Source: CAZVCG01 sp964626265 (lineage in GTDB: Bacteria > Pseudomonadota > Alphaproteobacteria > UBA9219). Taken from it: 12,965 nucleotides of DNA. The stretch spans positions 1 through 12,965 of the forward strand of contig CAZVCG010000047.1 of NCBI GenBank assembly GCA_964626265.1, given 5' to 3'. A model generated the notes under the pieces. The model saw nothing but the letters and a program-made list of their open reading frames with translations. It had not been told where the DNA came from and ran no database searches. This document shows, in pieces, positions 6,830 through 12,835 of the stretch (position 1 is its first letter; each line of letters begins with the position of its first letter). The translations under genes and the position numbers were made by a program.

Positions 6830-6984
6830 ACTGCAACAATATTTCTTATTTTAATGAAAGTAAATGCCGCGCTTCGCGTGAACGATGACGTTCTGGTAAA
6901 TTACCTGAAATTGGCAATTTACTTTACCGGCTTATCCCATACCTCGTTTTGAAAGCAATTTTTAGAAACCTGTAGGAGGAAAAT

Positions 6985-7383
6985 ATGTTTGAAGCCTATA
7001 CTACGGAAGCGCCGGAGACCGGAAAGCGCGTGATTTCTCTTTTCGGGCGTTTGTTTCGGGGGAAACAAGTGGAAGAACAGCCCTTTCGAATTGAGTTTGT
7101 CGATGTCATAAGCGAACCCTTAGAGGGTCCGAAAGGCATGATCCACGTTGTCCATTTTCCAAGCGGCATCTCACGTGAGATTTTTACGTTCTGGGAAGGA
7201 GGATGGGAACTGGATACAGATGGTTCTTATTTCTTACGGCCTGGACGTAAGGGGAAAAGATACCAAGATGTGCAAGCTAAGTGGGACGAACAAAGAAATG
7301 TTCCTGAAAAAATCAAAACACACTTAAAGGCTTTTCAAGATAAAAGCTTTCAAGCTTTCAAGCTTGAAGCGCAAAACGGCTAA
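6985..7383 (+). CDS. Hypothetical protein (132 aa), first of an unknown gene pair
   Basis: I do not recognise this protein. It is 132 residues long with no signal peptide or membrane segment, so it is probably cytosolic. The middle (about 35-90) alternates hydrophobic and polar residues, as in beta strands, and is rich in aromatics (FRIEFVDVI, IHVVHFPSG, IFTFWEGGWELDTDGSYFL). The C-terminal third (about 91-130) is lysine-rich and probably helical. A strong AGGAGGA site (6974-6980) four bases before the ATG supports the start. The next gene begins 36 bp downstream on the same strand, suggesting cotranscription. The coding sequence is more AT-rich than its neighbours. Its 3' end repeats AAGCTTTC and contains the 12-bp palindrome TTCAAGCTTGAA (7357-7368). 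Confidence 0.75.
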   Translation: MFEAYTTEAPETGKRVISLFGRLFRGKQVEEQPFRIEFVDVISEPLEGPKGMIHVVHFPSGISREIFTFWEGGWELDTDGSYFLRPGRKGKRYQDVQAKWDEQRNVPEKIKTHLKAFQDKSFQAFKLEAQNG

Positions 7384-7419
7384 CCGCGTTTATTTCTTTG
7401 CATTCAAAGGAAACGCGCT

Positions 7420-8313
7420 ATGTCGCCGTTCAAGCCATTTTATGCGCCTGATGAAATCATAGATCAGATCAAACGTCTGATGGCCCATTTTGGCCCGGAC
7501 GCTTTCAAAATCGATGGCAAGGTCGTCCTCTATTCCGGTCCGCGCGAGCTTATCTGGAAAGCGCTCAAACATTTAAATTTTGTTAGCAATCATGAACGCG
7601 TTCTCGAACAAATAAAATCGAGCGATGATGGCGTTATTGATATTACCGAGATTGGTTCGTTTCTCGGCGAATTCGATGAAACGGCATCCGGCGAATACTT
7701 AGATATATATGCGTACTATGAACATCATTTTAAGCCCGGCGATCCACGCGCTGCCGAATGTGCCGACAAGGTCATGCGCTTTGCGTCTGAAGCGTTTATC
7801 GAAGCGATTTCCGGCGACGTATTGACGGCAGTATGCGGCGCAGGTCTTGATAAGATTTTCTTCCAGGTCGAACTCCCCGGCCTTATTCGCAACAAGAACA
7901 TTACGTCCGTCAACGGTCTTCCTATTGAAGCCATCCGGGAATTCTATATCATCAATCCCTATGAAGCCTTCAAACTGGTTTGTCTGAGCGAACTATACGA
8001 AACATTTCAAACCGCCGCCACTAATGCGACATCAAGACCTATAAAGGCATGGCAGGAGTTTTTCGACAGAACGGCCTTTTACTCGGAAGAACAAAAAGAC
8101 CCTAAAGGAAGGCCCGCCCCGCTTACGAAATATCAGGAACTGAAAAAGCAGGAATTGATTGCAAAATACTATCTCGAGCATTTGTACAACAAGCCCCCGG
8201 CTGATTGGGGCGGACCCATCATTGCAGGAGCTGGCGCCTCATCAATTGCGGCTTCCAGCGCGACTCGCCCAAAACCTCAGCCCCGTCATTTTCCACGCCG
8301 CTATGCGTGTTGA
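7420..8313 (+). CDS. Hypothetical protein (297 aa), second of an unknown gene pair
   Basis: I do not recognise a family. The protein is 297 residues, acidic to neutral, with no signal peptide and no clear transmembrane helix. Predicted-helix-rich blocks alternate with short strands. Landmarks are FKIDGKVVLYSGPRELIW (29-46), GVIDITEIGSFLGEFDE near residue 71, a hydrophobic centre around AVCGAGLDKIFFQVELPGLI, and KYQELKKQELIAKYYLEHLY near residue 243. A low-complexity Ala/Gly/Ser tail follows and ends in a basic Pro/Arg stretch, RPKPQPRHFPRRYAC. AAAGGA (7406-7411) gives a good ribosome binding site for the ATG at 7420. It lies 36 bp after the 132-residue gene. No catalytic motif stands out. The basic tail could contact nucleic acid or a partner, but that is speculation. 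Confidence 0.75.
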   Translation: MSPFKPFYAPDEIIDQIKRLMAHFGPDAFKIDGKVVLYSGPRELIWKALKHLNFVSNHERVLEQIKSSDDGVIDITEIGSFLGEFDETASGEYLDIYAYYEHHFKPGDPRAAECADKVMRFASEAFIEAISGDVLTAVCGAGLDKIFFQVELPGLIRNKNITSVNGLPIEAIREFYIINPYEAFKLVCLSELYETFQTAATNATSRPIKAWQEFFDRTAFYSEEQKDPKGRPAPLTKYQELKKQELIAKYYLEHLYNKPPADWGGPIIAGAGASSIAASSATRPKPQPRHFPRRYAC

Positions 8314-8662
8314 TGTTTAAAAGCGCGTTTCTGTTCACGCGCCGAATGGTTAAAACAAATTCTTAACGCGCCATCGTCATTAACCCTGTTGCGGGTGGAT
8401 TTTAACTTTTCAGGCGCAATTCGCGCTGCGTTGGGCGAAAATTGCGCCACGGTTTCCGGCATTTTCTGGGGCGCTTGAAGGAGGAATTTGGCATTTTCGG
8501 CCTGAAAAAAGGAAGATTTCGGCATGATCGCCCCAAAAAAGATGCCGAAAACGGGGCGGCTTAGCGCGCTTTCGCAACGCGGACTAAAGTTCTTTTCCGC
8601 CACGGTAGAGCGTGGCGGATTCTTGTCTTTGACCGCTTCGTTTTGGACTGCGTTTTACTCCC
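8314..8662. other. 349-bp hairpin-rich noncoding region
   Basis: No gene is convincing here. Structures seen are GCGCGT/ACGCGC (8323-8328, 8337-8342), GGCGCAATT/AATTGCGCC (8413-8421, 8440-8448), TTTCGGCAT/ATGCCGAAA (8517-8525, 8542-8550), CGCCCC/GGGGCG (8529-8534, 8553-8558) and CCGCCACG/CGTGGCGG (8597-8604, 8611-8618). The third and fourth pairs interleave, so only one can form, or they form a pseudoknot. A strong GAAGGAGGAA (8477-8486) has no usable long reading frame after it. The region could hold a small RNA or structured leader; this is inference. Confidence 0.5.
8597..8630 (+). terminator. Possible terminator hairpin
   Basis: A perfect 8-bp stem, CCGCCACG (8597-8604) with CGTGGCGG (8611-8618) and loop GTAGAG, is followed by the T-rich ATTCTTGTCTTT on the plus strand. 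It could end transcription coming from the 7420 gene or from the structured region before it. The T-tract is interrupted, so efficiency is uncertain. On the minus strand it is followed by A-rich sequence, so it fits poorly as a terminator for the gmk unit. Confidence 0.45.
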
Positions 8663-9100
8663 TCACCCGCACGCGCGTTTGGTGCGGTCGCGGCGCGCGC
8701 GGAAAAGGTAAAGGCCTTTCATGAAGCCCTTGGCGATGCGGATTTCGCCCTGCACGACATAGGGATCGACGTTGTGGATCGTGAGCGTGCCTTTTTGCGG
8801 ATAGCAGAACTGCCTAACCTCCGAGCAGTATTCAAGAATTGAAAACTCGCCCGCGTCGAAGGCCATCGTGCCGCCCCGCTTGATGACGTCGAGAAACGAC
8901 ACGTCGGAAATGCGCGCGCGAAGATTGTTTTCCAGCTCAAAGACGATCGAGTTCCCATAAGGAACGCCTGGCCTGAAACTGCAGCCTTCCGCCGCAACGC
9001 CTTGAAATTCCATGGGTCTTCCGGCTTCTTGAGCATGAGCGGTGCGGGCCTGCGCCACTGTGATCAACACCGCCAAAATAAGGCAGGATAACCGCCCCAT
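8663..9100 (-). CDS. Small exported cysteine-containing protein of unknown function
   Basis: This 145-residue protein has a signal peptide (1-23, cleavage after AHA). The mature part has four cysteines (40, 92, 99 and 144 of the precursor), compatible with disulfides, and a beta-like pattern with segments such as SIVFELENNLRARISDVSFLDV and GTLTIHNVDPYVVQGEIRIAKG. The C terminus is basic (RARRDRTKRACG). I recognise no family. The ATG at 9100 lies four bases after the gmk stop on the same strand, so it is very likely translated from the gmk mRNA. Another ATG overlaps the gmk stop (ATGA) but is in a different frame. A periplasmic location is inferred from the signal peptide. Confidence 0.75.
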   Translation of the reverse strand: MGRLSCLILAVLITVAQARTAHAQEAGRPMEFQGVAAEGCSFRPGVPYGNSIVFELENNLRARISDVSFLDVIKRGGTMAFDAGEFSILEYCSEVRQFCYPQKGTLTIHNVDPYVVQGEIRIAKGFMKGLYLFRARRDRTKRACG

Positions 9101-9104
9101 CGCT

Positions 9105-9743
9105 TCATAGCCCCGCCTTGAGGCCCTTTACGAACTCGGCAAGCCCGATCTGGCGGCGGCGTTTCAGGCGCTCGCTGTGCAAGATGGCTTTGACGGACTC
9201 CACCGATTGCTCAAGGTTCGTGTTCACAATGATGTAATCGTATTCGGCCCAGTGGCTCATCTCGTCCACGGCCTTGGCCATGCGGCGCGCGATTTCGTCA
9301 GGCGCGTCCTGCGCGCGGCGGTTCAGGCGGTGTTCCAGCTCGCGCCACGACGGCGGCAGGATAAACACGCTAACCATATCGTCCCTCGCCTTTTCCGCGA
9401 GTTGTTGCGTTCCCTGCCATTCAATGTCGAACAGCACGTCGCGCCCTGCCCGCAATGACTTTTCGACGGGATCGCGCGGCGTGCCGTAGTAATGGCCAAA
9501 CGCCTTGGCATGTTCCAGCAATTGGCCTCTGTTGACCATCAAATTGAACTCGGTCTTGTCGATGAAAAAATAGTCGCGGCCTTCCTTTTCCTTGGGGCGC
9601 GGCGGGCGCGTCGTGACGGAAATGGACAAATCGATGTTGTCGTCCGAGGCCAGCAAACGGCGGGAAATCGTGGTTTTTCCGGCTCCCGATGGGGAGGACA
9701 GCACCATCATCAAGCCGCGGCGGATTATGTTTGGATTTTGCAT
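9105..9743 (-). CDS. gmk: Guanylate kinase
   Basis: This enzyme phosphorylates GMP to GDP with ATP. From the ATG at 9743 it has 212 residues, a normal length. The P-loop SSPSGAGKTT is at 16-25. The GMP-binding segments SVTTRPPRPKEKEGRDYFF, LEHAKAFGHYYGTP and DVLFDIEWQGTQQL are all present, as is the lid region with RRAQDAPDEIARRM. An in-frame ATG at 9761 would add six residues (MTPDPR) encoded by the degenerate heptamer repeat TGACCCC, which is unlikely to be original coding sequence, so the inner start with MQNPNIIRRG is preferred. Neither start has a clear ribosome binding site. The exported-protein gene follows after four bases. Upstream, across a repeat-bearing gap of about 120 bp, a dehydrogenase is transcribed in the opposite direction. 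Confidence 0.95.
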   Translation of the reverse strand: MQNPNIIRRGLMMVLSSPSGAGKTTISRRLLASDDNIDLSISVTTRPPRPKEKEGRDYFFIDKTEFNLMVNRGQLLEHAKAFGHYYGTPRDPVEKSLRAGRDVLFDIEWQGTQQLAEKARDDMVSVFILPPSWRELEHRLNRRAQDAPDEIARRMAKAVDEMSHWAEYDYIIVNTNLEQSVESVKAILHSERLKRRRQIGLAEFVKGLKAGL

Positions 9744-9744
9744 T

Positions 9745-9760
9745 CTGGGGTCAGGGGTCA
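9745..9760. repeat. Degenerate heptamer repeat (TGACCCC-type) at the gmk start
   Basis: CTGGGGTCAGGGGTCA on the plus strand reads as tandem TGACCCC units on the gmk strand. It directly precedes or overlaps the gmk start. It belongs to the same loose family as the copies at 136-152 and 9836-9867. Confidence 0.5.
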
Positions 9761-9835
9761 AGAAATGGAAAAGCCAGCCTAATCAACTAATTCTTTTTTG
9801 GAAATACCCCATATGTTATCCGTATCTGCGTGTTT

Positions 9836-9867
9836 CCCTGATCCCTGAATGCTGAACCCTCAATGCT
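9836..9867. repeat. Degenerate heptamer repeat (CCCTGAT/CCCTGAA-type) at the dehydrogenase start
   Basis: CCCTGATCCCTGAATGCTGA, then ACCCTCAATGCT, forms a run of imperfect seven-base units that ends in the start codon of the dehydrogenase at 9863. It has the same CCCTGA unit as the copy in the 23S-5S spacer. Confidence 0.5.
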
Positions 9868-10645
9868 AAAACACATCCTCATCACCGGCGCGTCGAGCGG
9901 AATTGGCGCGGCTTTGGCCGAAGAATACGCGGCCCCGAACATCACGCTGTCGCTGCAAGGACGCGATGCCGGGCGGCTGAAAAACGTCGCCGAATCCTGC
10001 GAAAAACGCGGCGCAACGGCGCATACGATCCTTATCGACGTGACGGATAAGGAAGGCATGGCGGCTTGGATTCACGCCAGCGACGCGCGGCAACCGCTTG
10101 ATCTTGTGATCGCCAGCGCAGGTATTTCGGCAGGCACGGGCGATTACAAGGAAACCGAGGCGCAGTCCCGCCGCATCTTCGACGTTAACCTTACGGGCGT
10201 GCTGAGCACCATTCATCCGGCGTTGCCGCTTATGGCTGCGCGGAAACGGGGGCAGATAGCTATTCTAAGCTCGCTGGCGGGGTTTAGGGGCTTTGCGGGG
10301 GCTCCTGCCTACTGCGCCAGCAAGGCGGCCGTGCGCGTCTATGGCGAGGCTTTGCGCCCCGATATGACGCGTCAGGGCGTGAAGGTGAACGTCATTTGCC
10401 CGGGCTTCGTCAAAACCCCGATGACGGACGTGAACAAGTTTCATATGCCGTTTTTGATGTCCGCTGAACGCGCCGCCAAGATCATTCGGAAGGGCCTTGA
10501 GGCCGATAAACCCCGCATCGCTTTCCCGTGGCAAATGTATTTTATCGTGCGGATATTCAGCGCTTTGCCTGCCAAATTTTTGGATAAAATATCCGCTCTG
10601 TTGCCCCGAAAGCCCTCAGGCGACCTCGGGAACGACCAAGCGTAA
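9863..10645 (+). CDS. Short-chain dehydrogenase/reductase (SDR family)
   Basis: This is a 260-residue classical SDR oxidoreductase. The nucleotide-binding TGASSGIG is at 8-15, and GRD (33-35), with a basic residue after the second strand, suggests NADP(H). The catalytic tetrad is Asn109 (FDVNLTG), Ser137 (LSSLAG), Tyr150 and Lys154 (YCASK), and PGFVKTPMT is at 180-188. The usual NNAG motif reads ASAG (84-87), a known variation. The C terminus (about 222-248) is hydrophobic and may contact membrane or a partner. The substrate cannot be assigned. The ATG at 9863 has no good ribosome binding site and lies inside a heptamer repeat. The last 30 bp overlap the 3' end of the convergent 10616-11155 gene. 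Confidence 0.93.
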   Translation: MLKHILITGASSGIGAALAEEYAAPNITLSLQGRDAGRLKNVAESCEKRGATAHTILIDVTDKEGMAAWIHASDARQPLDLVIASAGISAGTGDYKETEAQSRRIFDVNLTGVLSTIHPALPLMAARKRGQIAILSSLAGFRGFAGAPAYCASKAAVRVYGEALRPDMTRQGVKVNVICPGFVKTPMTDVNKFHMPFLMSAERAAKIIRKGLEADKPRIAFPWQMYFIVRIFSALPAKFLDKISALLPRKPSGDLGNDQA

Positions 10646-11155
10646 TTGGGGCTTTATCACAGGCCTCCATTTGCCCAACAGATAGGTTTTGAATTCTTCA
10701 GGCATGTTGGGAAGGTTTCTTGTCGTCCCATAACAGCCTAGCTTTTCGATAAAGAATTTAACGAAATTGGTACACCCCGCATAGTGGCCGTCTTTCAAAG
10801 GATCGAGGAATTCAACCAGATCGTATTGCTCGTTGATGATCCGATCAGGACTCCGGCGAGGATCCAGCAAGGATACCGTGTAATTATCCCTTGTCACAGC
10901 GTCGCCAGGCCCCGACAATGGCGCATATTTTGAGCCTAGGTTTTTCAAACCGACATCCATGCGCTCGCGCACGATTTCTTCGCTTGGCGCATTGATCAGA
11001 GAAACCAGAACAAGCGGGCTTAAGTCTTCGCCTTTCGATAACGTAAAGACTTCATAAAAATTGGGATGGAAAATCGGGAAACATAACCGCTGGACTCCAA
11101 TGTCAATTTGGAGGTTATGGAAGGGCTTTTGTCCTTGAGATGGATCCGGCTGCAT
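10616..11155 (-). CDS. Hypothetical protein (179 aa)
   Basis: I do not recognise this protein. It has 179 residues, no signal peptide and no transmembrane segment. It begins MQPDPSQGQKPFHNLQIDIG. A central region contains ALSGPGD-like turns and polar helices (APSEEIVRERMDVGLKNLG), and the second half contains NEQYDLVEFLDPLKDGHYAG and CTNFVKFFIEKLGCYGTT. It ends in a basic, hydrophobic tail. Its codon use looks like real coding sequence, and the frame is open across the whole span. The 3' end overlaps the dehydrogenase gene by 30 bp, tail to tail. The start at 11155 has no strong ribosome binding site, so the true start could be further in. The gene is an orphan between housekeeping genes. Confidence 0.65.
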   Translation of the reverse strand: MQPDPSQGQKPFHNLQIDIGVQRLCFPIFHPNFYEVFTLSKGEDLSPLVLVSLINAPSEEIVRERMDVGLKNLGSKYAPLSGPGDAVTRDNYTVSLLDPRRSPDRIINEQYDLVEFLDPLKDGHYAGCTNFVKFFIEKLGCYGTTRNLPNMPEEFKTYLLGKWRPVIKPQLRLVVPEVA

Positions 11156-11254
11156 TTTTCGAGTCCAATATATCCCTCAATTACGTTTCGTTACCGATAT
11201 AATATTCTGAAATTAAAGTCAATTTGGGTTGTTGGCTGCCTTCAAGGACACCTA

Positions 11255-11283
11255 TTGCCACCTTGGTTCGGGCCGTTTATAAC
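11255..11283 (+). promoter_or_regulatory. Sigma70-type promoter of ndk
   Basis: TTGCCA (11255-11260) and TATAAC (11278-11283) are separated by exactly 17 bases, each matching the consensus at five of six positions. Transcription would start near 11290, giving a leader of about 28 bases that contains the ndk ribosome binding site AGGAG (11306-11310). A separate TATAAT at 11198-11203 lacks a good -35 partner. Confidence 0.7.
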
Positions 11284-11317
11284 GCCGCGAGTTTCATGAT
11301 ATTTCAGGAGATTAACC

Positions 11318-11740
11318 ATGGCCACCGAACGCACGTTTTCGATCATCAAGCCCGACGCCACTCGCCGCAACCTGACCGGCAAAGTTAACGCCAAGCTGGA
11401 AGAAGCTGGCCTGCGCATCGTCGCGCAAAAACGCGTGCGCCTGACGCGCGAGCAGGCCGAGGGCTTTTACGCCGTGCATAAGGAACGCCCGTTTTTCAAG
11501 GACTTGTGCGCGTTTATGACCTCCGGCCCCGTCGTGGTTCAGGTGCTGGAAGGCGAGAACGCCGTGGCGAAAAACCGCGATGTCATGGGCGCAACCGACC
11601 CCTCCAAGGCGGCGGAAGGCACGATCCGCAAGCTGTTCGCCGAAAGCATCGAGGCGAACTCGGTGCACGGCTCCGACAGCCCGGAAAACGCGGCTATCGA
11701 GATCGCCTATTTCTTCAGCCAGTGCGAGATTGTTGGTTAA
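11318..11740 (+). CDS. ndk: Nucleoside diphosphate kinase
   Basis: This 140-residue enzyme transfers the gamma phosphate of ATP to nucleoside diphosphates through a phosphohistidine. The protein opens with ERTFSIIKPDATRRN, including Lys11. It has HKERPFF (54-60), DVMGATDPSKAAEGTIR (88-104) and the active-site His117 in NSVHGSDSPENA. The length is exactly that of the family. AGGAG seven bases before the ATG sets the start, and a good promoter lies upstream. It converges with purN, the two stop codons being only two bases apart. Together with the nearby gmk and purN it supplies nucleotides. Confidence 0.97.
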   Translation: MATERTFSIIKPDATRRNLTGKVNAKLEEAGLRIVAQKRVRLTREQAEGFYAVHKERPFFKDLCAFMTSGPVVVQVLEGENAVAKNRDVMGATDPSKAAEGTIRKLFAESIEANSVHGSDSPENAAIEIAYFFSQCEIVG

Positions 11741-11742
11741 CG

Positions 11743-12393
11743 TCAACTTCCCGCCGGATTCAGGAGCGACGTTTTCTGCTCGTTCGCGTTTGCGATAAAA
11801 ACTTTTTCGTTGTGCACGTTCACCCTGCCCTCGGCGATGAGGCGAACGGCGAGCGGGTACATCTTGTGCTCGGACTCCAGCACCCTAGCCGCCAGGGTGT
11901 CGGGCGTATCGTCCTGAAGCACGGGGACGGCGGCCTGCACGATGATGGGTCCGTGATCCATTTCCGGGCGCACGAAATGGATCGTACAGCCCGAGAATTT
12001 CGCCCCGTATTCGATCACTTTTTCATGCACGTGGATGCCCGGAAACGCGGGCAGCAACGTGGGGTGAATATTGACCAGCCTGTCGCGCCACTTTTCGCAG
12101 AAAAACGGGGTCAAAAGGCGCATGAATCCCGCAAGACAAACGAGCTGCGCACCCCACGCCTTTATCTGCTCATCCAGCGCCTTTTCGAACGCCTCGCGAT
12201 CCTTTTTGAAATCGCGGTGATTGATCGTTGCCGTCGGAATGCCCGCCTTCTTCGCCCGCTCCAAACCGAGCACGTCCGGTTCGTTCGAGATCACGCCCAC
12301 GATTTGCGCAGGATAGCCGGATGTTTGCGCGGCATCGATTAGAGATTGGAGGTTGCTGCCACGCCCCGAGATAAGTACGGCGATTTTGAGCAT
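11743..12393 (-). CDS. purN: Phosphoribosylglycinamide formyltransferase (GART 1)
   Basis: This 216-residue enzyme transfers a formyl group from 10-formyl-tetrahydrofolate to GAR in purine synthesis. The phosphate-binding LISGRGSNLQSL is at 8-19. The catalytic Asn108 and His110 lie in VNIHPTLLPAFPG, and Asp146 lies in PEMDHGPII. The folate-binding stretch LVCLAGFMRLL is at 84-94. A C-terminal extension of about 20 residues, with Asn, Lys and Ser, follows the core. The ATG lies one base after the stop of the LprI-like gene (TGACATG), with GGAG in the 3' end of that gene as the ribosome binding site, so translation is probably coupled. purM, its common partner, is not in this position. Confidence 0.96.
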   Translation of the reverse strand: MLKIAVLISGRGSNLQSLIDAAQTSGYPAQIVGVISNEPDVLGLERAKKAGIPTATINHRDFKKDREAFEKALDEQIKAWGAQLVCLAGFMRLLTPFFCEKWRDRLVNIHPTLLPAFPGIHVHEKVIEYGAKFSGCTIHFVRPEMDHGPIIVQAAVPVLQDDTPDTLAARVLESEHKMYPLAVRLIAEGRVNVHNEKVFIANANEQKTSLLNPAGS

Positions 12394-12394
12394 G

Positions 12395-12835
12395 TCATTT
12401 CTCCACCGATTCCCTTAAGGCTTCAAGATCGGCCGCGCGGTTTTGCGTCAATTCGATCAGGCAGGAAAGAAACCTGTCTTTCGCGGACGGCTCGCCCGCT
12501 TTCAAAGCCGCCGGAATGTTGCACTGCGCGTTGCGGTAAGATTCGAATTCCTTTGAAGACGCCGCGATCCTCGCTGCATTCGCTTTTTTGGTCAAATCAT
12601 CAGTGGTTTGCGCGTCCAAGGCGTTTTGAAGCAAGAATTCCTCTTCCTTCAGCTCTTTCTCGCTGCGCTGAGCTTCTTCCGTCAGGCACTTAAGATAGTC
12701 AGCTTTCGTCTTGCCTTCTCCGGCGCACAAGGCTTCGCCCAACGCGCTGGTTTGGGCATGGGCGACTGACGCGCCGCAGAGCAGCACGAACGCGAGACAA
12801 TTCATGACGGATAGAATCGAGGCAAGTTTGGGCAT
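12395..12835 (-). CDS. Exported LprI/DUF1311-like protein
   Basis: This 146-residue protein has a signal peptide (1-27, cleavage after AHA). The mature part has the layout of LprI N-terminal-type (DUF1311) proteins. Four cysteines (37, 50, 105 and 125) lie in the pattern C...LKCL...(helical Glu/Lys/Leu-rich middle)...FESYRNAQC...FLSCLIELTQNRAADL, where the YR-x-AxC and CL-x-LTxxR segments are the family signature. Members are small periplasmic or lipoprotein-like proteins; a mycobacterial relative inhibits lysozyme, but most have no known role. The start at 12835 is preferred because an inner ATG (residue 11) would lose the positively charged signal-peptide head. AAGG lies about nine bases upstream. 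It is directly followed by purN. Confidence 0.72.
   Translation of the reverse strand: MPKLASILSVMNCLAFVLLCGASVAHAQTSALGEALCAGEGKTKADYLKCLTEEAQRSEKELKEEEFLLQNALDAQTTDDLTKKANAARIAASSKEFESYRNAQCNIPAALKAGEPSAKDRFLSCLIELTQNRAADLEALRESVEK

Larger units (their letters stand above)
6650..6984. other. 335-bp AT-rich intergenic region
   Basis: No convincing gene is present in any frame. Besides the hairpin at 6681-6702 it holds a second, weaker inverted repeat, GTAAATT (6896-6902) with AATTTAC (6916-6922). It also has a possible promoter at 6802-6829 and the ribosome binding site AGGAGGA (6974-6980) of the next gene. Composition changes from GC-rich to AT-rich here, which may mark one edge of an acquired segment. 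Confidence 0.6.

Noticed and set aside
8350..8366. Possible CtrA-binding site (TTAA...TTAA) in alphaproteobacterial style
   Set aside because: The two half sites are nine bases apart, not the required seven, and no gene start follows at a suitable distance.
8301..8603. 100-codon minus-strand open frame in the noncoding stretch
   Set aside because: It starts at a GTG inside a perfect hairpin, overlaps the end of the 7420 gene, and its composition looks random. The hairpins explain the region better.
11506..12342. 278-codon plus-strand open frame across the ends of ndk and purN
   Set aside because: It overlaps ndk in another frame and runs antisense through purN. Both real genes have intact catalytic motifs, and the translation is Arg/His-rich shadow sequence.
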